Origin: Zobellella maritima
Lineage (GTDB): Bacteria > Pseudomonadota > Gammaproteobacteria > Enterobacterales > Aeromonadaceae
Length of the DNA stretch: 64,000 nt
Direction: 5' to 3'
Assembly: GCF_003075035.1 (NCBI RefSeq)
Contig: NZ_QCZE01000008.1
Span: 23,452 to 87,451, forward strand
This document shows positions 49,088 to 57,046 of the stretch, one piece after another; the first letter of the stretch is position 1, and every line of letters starts with the position of its first letter. The notes under the pieces are model-generated. The model worked only from the letters and a program-made list of their open reading frames with translations, had not been told where the DNA came from and did not search any database. Both the position numbers and the translations under genes were made by a program.

Positions 49088-49107
49088 CGGGCAGACCCGG
49101 TCTGCCC
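49088..49107 (-). terminator. Terminator shared by lhgO end and ompW remnant
   Basis: GGGCAGA (49089-49095) pairs with TCTGCCC (49101-49107). On the minus strand TTTTTT follows, so it is oriented to end the ompW remnant; it lies immediately after the lhgO stop. Confidence 0.78.
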
Positions 49108-49149
49108 ACACATTGCCAGGGTTGACCTTCTCTCTACATAGTAAATCCA

Positions 49150-49362
49150 TTAAATTTTGTAGCCCAGCCCGACCATATAGGCGATCGAATCGATACTGGT
49201 CTCGAAGGTACCGACTGTGGTATGCACGCCGGTATCGATGTACCAAACCGAGGCATTGACAAATATATTATTGTTGATCGCCGTATCGATACCGGTTTTG
49301 CCGGCCAGCAAATGGGACTCATTCAGATCGAAACTGGTGTTGTTCAAGGCGCCACGCAAGCC
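49150..49362 (-). pseudogene. ompW: Remnant of an OmpW-family outer membrane protein
   Basis: The last ~70 residues match the C terminus of OmpW: GALNNTSFDLNESHLLAG, NNNIFVNASVWYIDTG, then SIDSIAYMVGLGYKI. The final two to three beta strands and a terminal hydrophobic-aromatic end are there, with the last residue Ile instead of the usual Phe. Upstream of ~49362 the homology stops abruptly, and no signal peptide or N-terminal barrel is found. Its terminator survives at 49088-49107. Confidence 0.75.
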
Positions 49363-49552
49363 GTGGCTCGGAACCAAACAGGCCAATATCATGAGCCAAC
49401 ACCCGCTATCGTGGTCACAGTCCACCACAATACCGACATGCCAATAAATTGCCGGGCGCAGGGCTGGCTTAAGCATTCATCTTGATGTATATCTTAAGTG
49501 TTGAGTTCAGGCAGCGCTTTTTGGCGTTGCCTGTTTTTTATGGAGGTCTTAT

Positions 49553-49957
49553 ATGGCTCAGCTGCCCCCTATTACTATTTCGACCCTGGATTTGGCCCGA
49601 CTCGAGGCCTTGCTCGAGCACCAGCCGGATTCGCAAGCAATACGCCGCCTGGAAGACGAGCTGGATCGTGCCACCGTGGTTGAACCGGCCGACGTGCCCA
49701 CCAACATAGTGACCATGAATTCGACCATCAGTTTTACCATGGCGCACAATAAAGAGGTCTTTACCAAGACACTCTGCTACCCGCGGGATATGGACGGCGC
49801 CAAAGACAAGATTTCGGTACTGGCCCCCATCGGCAGCGCCCTGCTTGGCCTGGCGGTAGGTCAGAGCATCGAATGGCCGGGCCCTCAGGGCAAACCCCTG
49901 ACTGTGACCATTACCGCTGTCAACTATCAGCCGGAACGGGCTGGCGATCATCGATGA
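49553..49957 (+). CDS. rnk: Regulator of nucleoside diphosphate kinase Rnk
   Basis: This 134-residue protein (E. coli Rnk 136) has a short N-terminal coiled helix and the GreA/GreB-type C-terminal domain: DVPTNIVTMNSTISF, TLCYPRDMDGAKDKISVLAPIGSALLGLAVGQSIEWPGP and ITAVNYQPERAGD. Rnk binds RNA polymerase and influences nucleoside diphosphate kinase levels. GGAGG lies 9 bases before the ATG. Its stop codon is inside the left arm of a 23-bp hairpin. Confidence 0.92.
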   Translation: MAQLPPITISTLDLARLEALLEHQPDSQAIRRLEDELDRATVVEPADVPTNIVTMNSTISFTMAHNKEVFTKTLCYPRDMDGAKDKISVLAPIGSALLGLAVGQSIEWPGPQGKPLTVTITAVNYQPERAGDHR

Positions 49958-50002
49958 TAAATAAAAAGGGCGCATGATTTGCGCCCTTTTTATTTATCAT
50001 CG
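49952..50002. terminator. Perfect 23-bp hairpin terminator after rnk
   Basis: Left arm 49952-49974 and right arm 49980-50002 are exact complements around a 5-base loop. The core is AAAAAGGGCGCA/TGCGCCCTTTTT with A/T flanks, so it can terminate on either strand. The rnk stop (49955-49957) lies in the left arm. Confidence 0.88.
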
Positions 50003-50099
50003 GCCTTCCATTATGATCTGCCGGCCATAACGAAGCTGTTGCTCAAATAGCTCCCCCGAGGCATGCTTACGGGCCCCTCTTCCCGAATATACCTATCCC

Positions 50100-51056
50100 A
50101 TGCACAATCTGCTGGCCAGCCTGGCCTTTTCCATCACCATTACCGGACCTATCTGCCTGTTGTTGTTGCTGGGGATCGGCCTGCGCCGCACCAGGATGAT
50201 AACCGATGCCTTTATCGACGGCGCCAGCAAGCTGGTGTTTAACATCGCCCTTCCGATGCTACTGTTTACCAGCATCGTCAATACCGACTTCAGCCAGATG
50301 GCCAGCCCCTCGCTGATTTTATACGGGGTGCTGGCAACCCTGATCGTCTATGTATTACTGGAAGTACTGGCATCCCGCCTGACCCCGCACAAACCACTGC
50401 GGGGCATACTGGTTCAGGGTGCCTTTCGGGCCAACATGGGGATTGTCGGCCTGGCCTATGTAAATAATGCCTACGGCACCCAGGGGGTCGCGGCCATCGC
50501 CATGTATGTGGCCTGCCTGACCATCCTCTTCAATATACTGGCGGTGGTCACCCTGAATCGCAGCCTGAACCGAGATAAAGGCCTGCAACTGGGCAATATC
50601 CTCGGGGGTATCGTCAAAAATCCGCTGATTATCGGCATCCTTGCCGCCCTGCCATTCGCCGTCACCGGCACCCAACTGCCCAATGTGCTAATGCAAACAG
50701 GCCAATACCTGGCCCAGATGACATTACCGGTGGCGCTGCTATGTACGGGTGCCACCCTCAGCCTGAAGTCAGGCAGCGAGGAAACCGGGCTGCTGATGCC
50801 GGTCGCCTTGCTGCGGTTGCTGGCCATACCAGCACTGATCACCGGCGGCGGATTTATGCTCGGTTTCCGCGACGCCGAGCTGGCCATGCTGTTTTTGATC
50901 AATGCCTCTCCTACCGCGGCCGCCAGTTATGTGATGGTGCGCGCCATGGGGGGTAACGCCGTACTGGCCGCCAATATCATTGCAGTCACTACCCTGGGTT
51001 CCCTGGTCACCGCCAGCCTGGGCGCCACCCTGCTCAAGGGACTGGGCTGGCTTTAA
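50100..51056 (+). CDS. AEC-family (auxin efflux carrier-like) transporter
   Basis: This 318-residue inner-membrane protein has about ten helices in two halves. Typical AEC features: LLLLLGIGLRRTRMITDAFIDGASKLVFNIALPMLLFTSI, QGAFRANMGIVGLAYVNNAYG, and the second-half LINASPTAAASYVMVRAMGGN. AEC carriers move organic acids such as malate or malonate, or amino-acid-like compounds; no neighbour fixes the substrate. No strong ribosome site is seen (TATACCTATCCC before the ATG). A weak hairpin (51073-51098, CTCCCG/CGGGAG) follows. Confidence 0.88.
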   Translation: MHNLLASLAFSITITGPICLLLLLGIGLRRTRMITDAFIDGASKLVFNIALPMLLFTSIVNTDFSQMASPSLILYGVLATLIVYVLLEVLASRLTPHKPLRGILVQGAFRANMGIVGLAYVNNAYGTQGVAAIAMYVACLTILFNILAVVTLNRSLNRDKGLQLGNILGGIVKNPLIIGILAALPFAVTGTQLPNVLMQTGQYLAQMTLPVALLCTGATLSLKSGSEETGLLMPVALLRLLAIPALITGGGFMLGFRDAELAMLFLINASPTAAASYVMVRAMGGNAVLAANIIAVTTLGSLVTASLGATLLKGLGWL

Positions 51057-51284
51057 GCAGTTGGATGATGATCTTCCGCTCCCGAATTCGGGAGGAAGAA
51101 GGCGCAACATAGCAAATGCCCTAATCGAGTCACTCTCCCGAAACAATACATTTTTGCATCTTGACAGATATTGCCTTCCAGAGCCCACCGGCCCGCCTAT
51201 ACTTTAAGCCTAAGGGACCCGTTTCGGCCCTGGATGACGGACCAACGGTACAGCATCAGACCCTAACACAAGGGGGGAAGGGCA

Positions 51285-51557
51285 ATGGAAGATCGCCGCA
51301 GACACCCGCGCCGTAAAACAACCTGCAAGATACGCCTGAGTAACGAGCACTTCGGGCCTATCAATGGCAATATCAGAGACCTCTCCGAAAGCGGCGTCTT
51401 CGTAGAGGTTGCCACCACTTCAGATTTTTCGCGGGGCATGTTGCTTGAAGCAGAGGTCCTGGATTCGGACTGGGACCAGACTCTGCCACCACTCACCATG
51501 AAGGTAGTACGGATAGAAACAGATGGTATTGGCCTGGAGTTTGCCGACCCGAGTTAA
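51285..51557 (+). CDS. Small PilZ-domain protein
   Basis: This 90-residue protein is a single PilZ domain with both c-di-GMP motifs: the arginine motif RRRHPRRKT near the N terminus and DLSESGVFVE (D/NxSxxG). It probably binds cyclic di-GMP and acts as a stand-alone adaptor. The upstream AGGGGGGAAGGGC is a strong ribosome site. It is convergent with recD, ending 11 bases before it. Confidence 0.9.
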   Translation: MEDRRRHPRRKTTCKIRLSNEHFGPINGNIRDLSESGVFVEVATTSDFSRGMLLEAEVLDSDWDQTLPPLTMKVVRIETDGIGLEFADPS

Positions 51558-51567
51558 CAAGCTTGCA

Positions 51568-53538
51568 TTAACCAGGGGCGTTCAGCCTCGCCTGCAAACC
51601 ACTGGCCCGTTCAATTCGCCTGACAATCGCCCGCTCCAGTATCCCCGGCTCGACGAACAGGTCGAGCCGGGACTTGGCCCGGGTGATGCCGGTATAAACC
51701 AGCTCCCGGGTCAGGATAGGGTTGAGCTCGGTGGGCAGGGCCATTACCGTATGAGCAAATTCAGAGCCCTGTGACTTGTGAATGGTCATCGCATACACGG
51801 TTTCGTGGGCCGGTAGCCGACTGGGACGGAACCCCTTGACCGAGCCGTCGGGCAGCAGGAACCAGACCCGCAACTCACCGGCCGAGTCGGGCAGCACAAT
51901 GCCGATGTCGCCGTTATACAGCCCCTGGGCATGGTCGTTTTCCATCACCATCACCGGCCGGCCGACAAACCACTCCTGGCGCCCGACCAGCCCCTGTCTG
52001 ATCAGTCCGGCAATGATGGCTTCATTCAATCCCGCCACGCCCAGCGGCCCTTCACGCAGGGCTACCAGCAGCTGGAATTGACCGAACAGTGCGAGCACAT
52101 CCTCCGGGGGCCGGCCCGCCCGGATGGCCTCCAGGTAGGGGCGGTAACCCTCTAGACACAACTGCAGCAGCCGGCTATAGCCCTCCCCCGCGAGCCCGTG
52201 CTGGGCTATATCCTGAAAATCCATCGCCAGTGTCCGCCGCAGGGCCGCCACCTGCCCGCCGTTGACCGCCGCGGCCAGCCGGCCAATGCCGGAACCGGCA
52301 TCGAAGCGGTAGCTCTTGCGCAGCAGACACAGCTGGTCCCGCAACGGACTCCCCTCGGCAGCCATCCAGGCCGACAGATCCTGTCCGGTTACCCGCTGCA
52401 ACCAGCGCCCGTGCTCCGGGCTGATGCCCTGTTCGGCGAAGGCACAGATGTCCCCCAGCACTGCCCCCGCCTCCACCGAGGCCAGCTGATCCCGATCCCC
52501 CAGCAGGATCAGCCTGGCATGGGGCGGCAGGGCGTCCAGCAGACGCGCCATCAACGGCAGGTCAACCATGGATGCCTCGTCCACCACCAGCACATCCAGA
52601 TGCAGGGGATTATCCCGATGATGGCGAAACCGGCGACGACCCGGGATCACCCCCAGCAGGCGATGCAGGGTACCCGCCTGAGCCGGTATCGCCGCGATCA
52701 CCTCCGGGGGCAGATCCAGGCTATGACGAGCAGCGCCTATGCTCTCGCTCAGCCGGGCCGCCGCCTTGCCGGTGGGTGCCACCAGCCTGATTAATGGTGG
52801 CCTGTCGGCCGTGCTGATCAGCAGCCCCAGCAAGCGGGTCACTGTGGTGGTCTTGCCGGTGCCCGGGCCGCCGGAAATCACCGCAAAGCGTCCCGCCAGC
52901 GCCGTGGCCACCGCCTGTTTCTGCCAGTTAAGGCAGGCCGACTCGGGCACCAGCCGATCCAGCGCATACAGGGCCTGGTCGCAGTCCGCCTCGTGTAACA
53001 AGGCTAGGATACCAGGCCAGTCCAGCCGCTCGGGCTTGACGATATCCAGCTGATCGGTAAGCCAGCTCCGGTCGTCAAAGCCGGGCCCCCGCACCTGAGT
53101 CAGCCGCTGAAACATCCCCTGATAGTCACGCGCAAAAAGCGCATGCAGCGCACCGCCGACCTCGGGCCGGGCCAGCGAATTCGGCTGCAGCAGCCAGCCA
53201 GCCACCGTTTGCTCATACTGCCAGTAACGGGCCAGATACAGGCGGCCGAGCTCCAGCCGCAGGGGCGCCCCGGGGCCAACCACAGGGCTCTGTACCAGAT
53301 GGTCCGACAAAGAGGGTTGTTCACCCAGCCAGGCAGCCAGACCGGGGGCGTCCCGGGTCATCTGCGCCAGCTTGTCCAATGGCAGGCACACATGGCCGTG
53401 GCCCAGTTCCCGGCTGACCAAGGCTGCCGCCAGCACCACCGCCGGATTAGCATCAAAGCTGCCGATAAACAGGGCAAACTGGGCATCTATCGGCCTGAGC
53501 TCCCGCTCATTGACCAGCTCCGCGAGTCGTTTATGCAT
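51568..53538 (-). CDS. recD: Exodeoxyribonuclease V alpha subunit RecD
   Basis: This 656-residue subunit (E. coli 608) is the 5'-3' helicase of RecBCD. Seen: Walker A VISGGPGTGKTTTVTRLL, Walker B VLVVDEASMVDLPLMARLL, LILLGDRDQLASVEAG and the C-terminal VYAMTIHKSQGSEF and ELVYTGITRAK motifs. I chose the ATG at 53538, which lies inside the end of recB (8-base overlap); GGGGAG upstream serves as ribosome site. Confidence 0.96.
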   Translation of the reverse strand: MHKRLAELVNERELRPIDAQFALFIGSFDANPAVVLAAALVSRELGHGHVCLPLDKLAQMTRDAPGLAAWLGEQPSLSDHLVQSPVVGPGAPLRLELGRLYLARYWQYEQTVAGWLLQPNSLARPEVGGALHALFARDYQGMFQRLTQVRGPGFDDRSWLTDQLDIVKPERLDWPGILALLHEADCDQALYALDRLVPESACLNWQKQAVATALAGRFAVISGGPGTGKTTTVTRLLGLLISTADRPPLIRLVAPTGKAAARLSESIGAARHSLDLPPEVIAAIPAQAGTLHRLLGVIPGRRRFRHHRDNPLHLDVLVVDEASMVDLPLMARLLDALPPHARLILLGDRDQLASVEAGAVLGDICAFAEQGISPEHGRWLQRVTGQDLSAWMAAEGSPLRDQLCLLRKSYRFDAGSGIGRLAAAVNGGQVAALRRTLAMDFQDIAQHGLAGEGYSRLLQLCLEGYRPYLEAIRAGRPPEDVLALFGQFQLLVALREGPLGVAGLNEAIIAGLIRQGLVGRQEWFVGRPVMVMENDHAQGLYNGDIGIVLPDSAGELRVWFLLPDGSVKGFRPSRLPAHETVYAMTIHKSQGSEFAHTVMALPTELNPILTRELVYTGITRAKSRLDLFVEPGILERAIVRRIERASGLQARLNAPG

Positions 53539-56500
53539 GGTTCGACTCCCCGGCAAACAGGGCATCCAGCTCGTTGATCAAGGCCGCGTCGGGCCGGGTA
53601 TGGAAGATACCGGTATTGGCGCCCACTTTCATTCCTCGCAAGAACAGGTAGAAGACACCGCCGAAGTGACGCTGGTAGTCATAGTCGGCGATCCGCAGCC
53701 GCAGCAAACGGTGCAGGGCCAGGGTATAGATCAGATACTGCAGATCATACCTGTGCTCGATCATTGCCTGTGTCAGGGCCTGTTGGTCATAATCTGCCGG
53801 GCTGTCCCCCAGATGGTTGGATTTATAGTCCAGCAGGTAATAGCGGCCCTGATGCTCGAATACCAGATCGATAAAACCCTTGAGCATCCCCTTGACCCGT
53901 TCGAAACCGAGCGGGCCGGCCGCCATTGCCAGGGGATCGTGCGCCTGCAACAGCCGATTCAGTCGCTGTGCATCCAGCCCCGCCAGGGGCAGGAAAAATT
54001 CCATCTCCACTTTTTTCTGCCCCTGACCAAGCCGCCTCAACTGCAGGCCGTCGGCCAGCTCCGTATCCAACACATCGGCCACCAACTGTTCCAGCACCGG
54101 CAGCCAGTGGGTTTCGTAACCGTTGCCATCCAGGCTCTCGGCCAGCAACCGGTGCAAGTCATCGCCGCCCGCCTCGGGAAAGTCCAGCCGCTCAAACACC
54201 GAGTGCAGGAAGGTACCGGCCCGGGCACCGCGTGGAAACCGGAAGATATCGAGGCCGCCGGACTGTCCATCACTGCGCTCTCCGGCCACTTCCAGATCCA
54301 GCTGCAGATATTCGAGCCGGCTGCCGGCAGCGCCCTGGTGACGGGACAGGGCCGAATAGGAGGTCAGCCACCAGTCCCTGTCTATCCGGCCGCTGAACTC
54401 AAGAGCCTTCGGCGATATGCCCTGCGCGGCCACCGACTGGTAGCAGGCCGCCATGGGCTCCAGCGGCTGCAGCAGGGCGGTGTGCTCACAGCCCAGTGCG
54501 GACAGGGCCTGGTCAAGTGCCTCGACTCCCCCTTCATGTCCCAATTGCAGCAGGTAGCCCAGGGCACTGAGGTGCAGATCGGTCGGCGCTTTCTTGCCGT
54601 TGCCGCGCTTGATCGGCGCCAGCCCGATGCGGGTGCCGTACACGGCCCGGGTCAGGGCCACGTAAAGCAGCCGCAGATCTTCCGCCAGCCGCTCCCGATC
54701 GGCCTTTTCCTTGCCGGCCGACTCATCCAGCAGATCCAGTATGGTCCGGCCGTCCTGATGATAAAGCGGAGCGCCGGCGGGTTTGAACTGGCAGATAAAG
54801 GGTAGATACACCAGTGGATATTCGAGCCCCTTGGACTTGTGAATGGTGACCACCCTTACCAGATCCTGCTCCGACTCCAGGCGCAGCTGCTGATCGGAAA
54901 CCTCACCGTTGGGGCTGTCTATTTGCTCGCCCAGCCAGCGCACCAAGGCGTGCTCGCCGTCCAGCTGCTGGGCGGCCTGTTGCAACAACTCGCCCAAATG
55001 CAGCACATCGGTCAATCGCCGTTCACCTTCGTTGAAGGCCAGTAGTCGGGGAGGAATATCCCGCCTGAACAGCAGGTTGCGCAGCATGGGCAAGACTCCC
55101 TGCCGCTGCCACTGGCGCCGGTAGTCGGTGAATTCCTGCACCAGCCGTTCCCAGGCATCTTCATCCTGATTGAGCTGGTCCAGCTCGCTCAGGGTCAGAC
55201 CCACTATGCCGGTGGCCAATCCTGCCTTCAGCCGGCGATCATTGCCCGGCTGCAGGCAGGCATGCAGCAGCAGCAGCAGTTCACCGGCTTCCCGGGTGGC
55301 AAACACCGAATCCCGGCCCGACAGGTAGACAGAGCGGATCCCCCGCTCACGCAGGGCTCGCCGCACCAGGGCGGCCTCCCGGCCGGTACGCACCAGGATG
55401 GCAATGTCTCCGGCGCTGACCGGCCGCTGTTCGAGCAGCGCCTCGCCCCGTTCACCCGCCTCCAGCAAGGCATGGATCTCCTGGGCCGTCCACAGCGCCT
55501 GCTGTTGCTGATAGCGGCCGGCATTCACCACCTGCTGGCCCGCCTCCTGATAGAGCCAGAAGCCCAGCGCCGGCTGGCGTTGCCCCCTGAACAGCAGACC
55601 CGGTTTGCTGCGGGCCGCCCTGACCGGTTCGAAGCTGATATCCTCCCGGTAGATAAAGGCACCCACCTCAGCGTCGGCCCGGGCAAACAAGGCATTGGTG
55701 GCCGCCACCATCTCGGCGGTCGAGCGCCAGTTAGTGCCCAGGGTGTAGTGATCTTCCACTTCGCGCCGGGCCTGGATATAGGTGAAGATATCGGCGCCGC
55801 GAAACCCGTAGATAGCCTGTTTCGGGTCACCAATCATAAACAGCCCGAGCGTTGGCTCACCGCCGTACAGGCGACGGAAGATGCGATACTGCAGCGAGTC
55901 CGTATCCTGAAACTCGTCGATCATCGCCACCGGGAACTGCTGGCGAATACGATCGGCCAGCACCGGGCCCGTGTCCGAAGCCAGGGCCTCGTCCAGGTTG
56001 GCCAGCAGATCGTCAAAGGTCAGCTGCCCGCTGATGCCCTTGGCCCGCTTGATACGCGTGCGCAGTACCCGGATAGCATGGGCCAGCACCAGATCGCGGA
56101 TATCCCGGTGCAAGACCATAAAGTCGTCGATCTGGCTGAACAGCGGCAGGGTTGGCGCGCGACCGTTCTTGCTCAGCTTGTCCAGCAACACACCAAGGCC
56201 GAAGCGTGCCAGCTCCCCGGGCACCTCGTAATCCCGGGTCGGGGCCTGTGCCCATTCGCCTATCTTGCGCAGCCAGCCTGCAAAGTTTTTACCTGTGTAG
56301 CCTTTGACATGACCTTCAAGCTGACTGGCCACCTCGTCCGCCTGCTGCCGCCAGGCCTGCTTGAGTTGCTCTATGGCATCGAGAATATCCTGATGCCGCT
56401 CGCTCAGGCTCTGCTCGGGCCCGGTCCTGATCTGCAGCTCGCTGTTGGGCAGGTAGGGCTGTACCGCCGCCAGCAAGGCATGGGGATCCTTGAATGCGGC

Positions 56501-57046
56501 CCGCACCATGCGTGCCAGGGAAGGCTCCAGTCGATAGAAATGGGCTCGCCAGAAATCGGCCGCCGCCTCGAAGCGCAGCCGCTGTTCGTCGGTGACAAAT
56601 TCGGCCTCGAACAGGGTGCCGGATTCAAACGCATTCTGCTTTAGCATGCGCTGGCAAAAGCCGTGGATGGTAAACACCGCCGCCTCATCCATCTGCCGCT
56701 CTGCGGCCAGCAGCAGCCGGGCGGCCAGCCGATGATCCGGCACCTCATCCAGCAGCTGCTGCAGCAGGCGATCCTGATCTTCGCCGCGGATAAAGGCCAG
56801 CCGAGCCTGATGGATTCGCTGGCGGATGCGATCGCGCAGCTCTTCGGTGGCTGCCTGGGTAAAAGTCACCACCAGGATTTCATCTACTCCCAGGGCCCGA
56901 CTGTAACCACAGTGGTCCGGACCATGACCGAGCAGCAGCCGCAGATACAGGCTGGCGATGGTATAGGTCTTGCCGGTGCCGGCCGAAGCCTCGATCAGCC
57001 GGTTACCGGATAGGGGAAAACGCATGGGATCCAATAGTTTACTCAT
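53531..57046 (-). CDS. recB: Exodeoxyribonuclease V beta subunit RecB
   Basis: This 1171-residue helicase-nuclease (E. coli 1180) carries UvrD-type motifs: IEASAGTGKTYTIASLYLRLL (Walker A), VAMIDEFQDTDSLQYRIFR, GDPKQAIYGFRGADIF and VVTIHKSKGLEYPLVYLPF. The C-terminal nuclease has GFIDLVFEHQGRYYLLDYKSN, with the Asp/Asp-Tyr-Lys metal site. It unwinds 3'-5', cuts DNA and loads RecA at Chi. The ATG at 57046 overlaps the recC stop by 8 bases. Unlike E. coli, no ptrA lies between recC and recB. Confidence 0.97.
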   Translation of the reverse strand: MSKLLDPMRFPLSGNRLIEASAGTGKTYTIASLYLRLLLGHGPDHCGYSRALGVDEILVVTFTQAATEELRDRIRQRIHQARLAFIRGEDQDRLLQQLLDEVPDHRLAARLLLAAERQMDEAAVFTIHGFCQRMLKQNAFESGTLFEAEFVTDEQRLRFEAAADFWRAHFYRLEPSLARMVRAAFKDPHALLAAVQPYLPNSELQIRTGPEQSLSERHQDILDAIEQLKQAWRQQADEVASQLEGHVKGYTGKNFAGWLRKIGEWAQAPTRDYEVPGELARFGLGVLLDKLSKNGRAPTLPLFSQIDDFMVLHRDIRDLVLAHAIRVLRTRIKRAKGISGQLTFDDLLANLDEALASDTGPVLADRIRQQFPVAMIDEFQDTDSLQYRIFRRLYGGEPTLGLFMIGDPKQAIYGFRGADIFTYIQARREVEDHYTLGTNWRSTAEMVAATNALFARADAEVGAFIYREDISFEPVRAARSKPGLLFRGQRQPALGFWLYQEAGQQVVNAGRYQQQQALWTAQEIHALLEAGERGEALLEQRPVSAGDIAILVRTGREAALVRRALRERGIRSVYLSGRDSVFATREAGELLLLLHACLQPGNDRRLKAGLATGIVGLTLSELDQLNQDEDAWERLVQEFTDYRRQWQRQGVLPMLRNLLFRRDIPPRLLAFNEGERRLTDVLHLGELLQQAAQQLDGEHALVRWLGEQIDSPNGEVSDQQLRLESEQDLVRVVTIHKSKGLEYPLVYLPFICQFKPAGAPLYHQDGRTILDLLDESAGKEKADRERLAEDLRLLYVALTRAVYGTRIGLAPIKRGNGKKAPTDLHLSALGYLLQLGHEGGVEALDQALSALGCEHTALLQPLEPMAACYQSVAAQGISPKALEFSGRIDRDWWLTSYSALSRHQGAAGSRLEYLQLDLEVAGERSDGQSGGLDIFRFPRGARAGTFLHSVFERLDFPEAGGDDLHRLLAESLDGNGYETHWLPVLEQLVADVLDTELADGLQLRRLGQGQKKVEMEFFLPLAGLDAQRLNRLLQAHDPLAMAAGPLGFERVKGMLKGFIDLVFEHQGRYYLLDYKSNHLGDSPADYDQQALTQAMIEHRYDLQYLIYTLALHRLLRLRIADYDYQRHFGGVFYLFLRGMKVGANTGIFHTRPDAALINELDALFAGESNHA

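Larger units (their letters stand above)
49084..49552. other. 469-base region between lhgO and rnk
   Basis: It contains only the terminator and the ompW remnant. The stretch 49363-49552 shows no further ompW homology in any frame that I can see and should include the rnk promoter. Confidence 0.55.
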
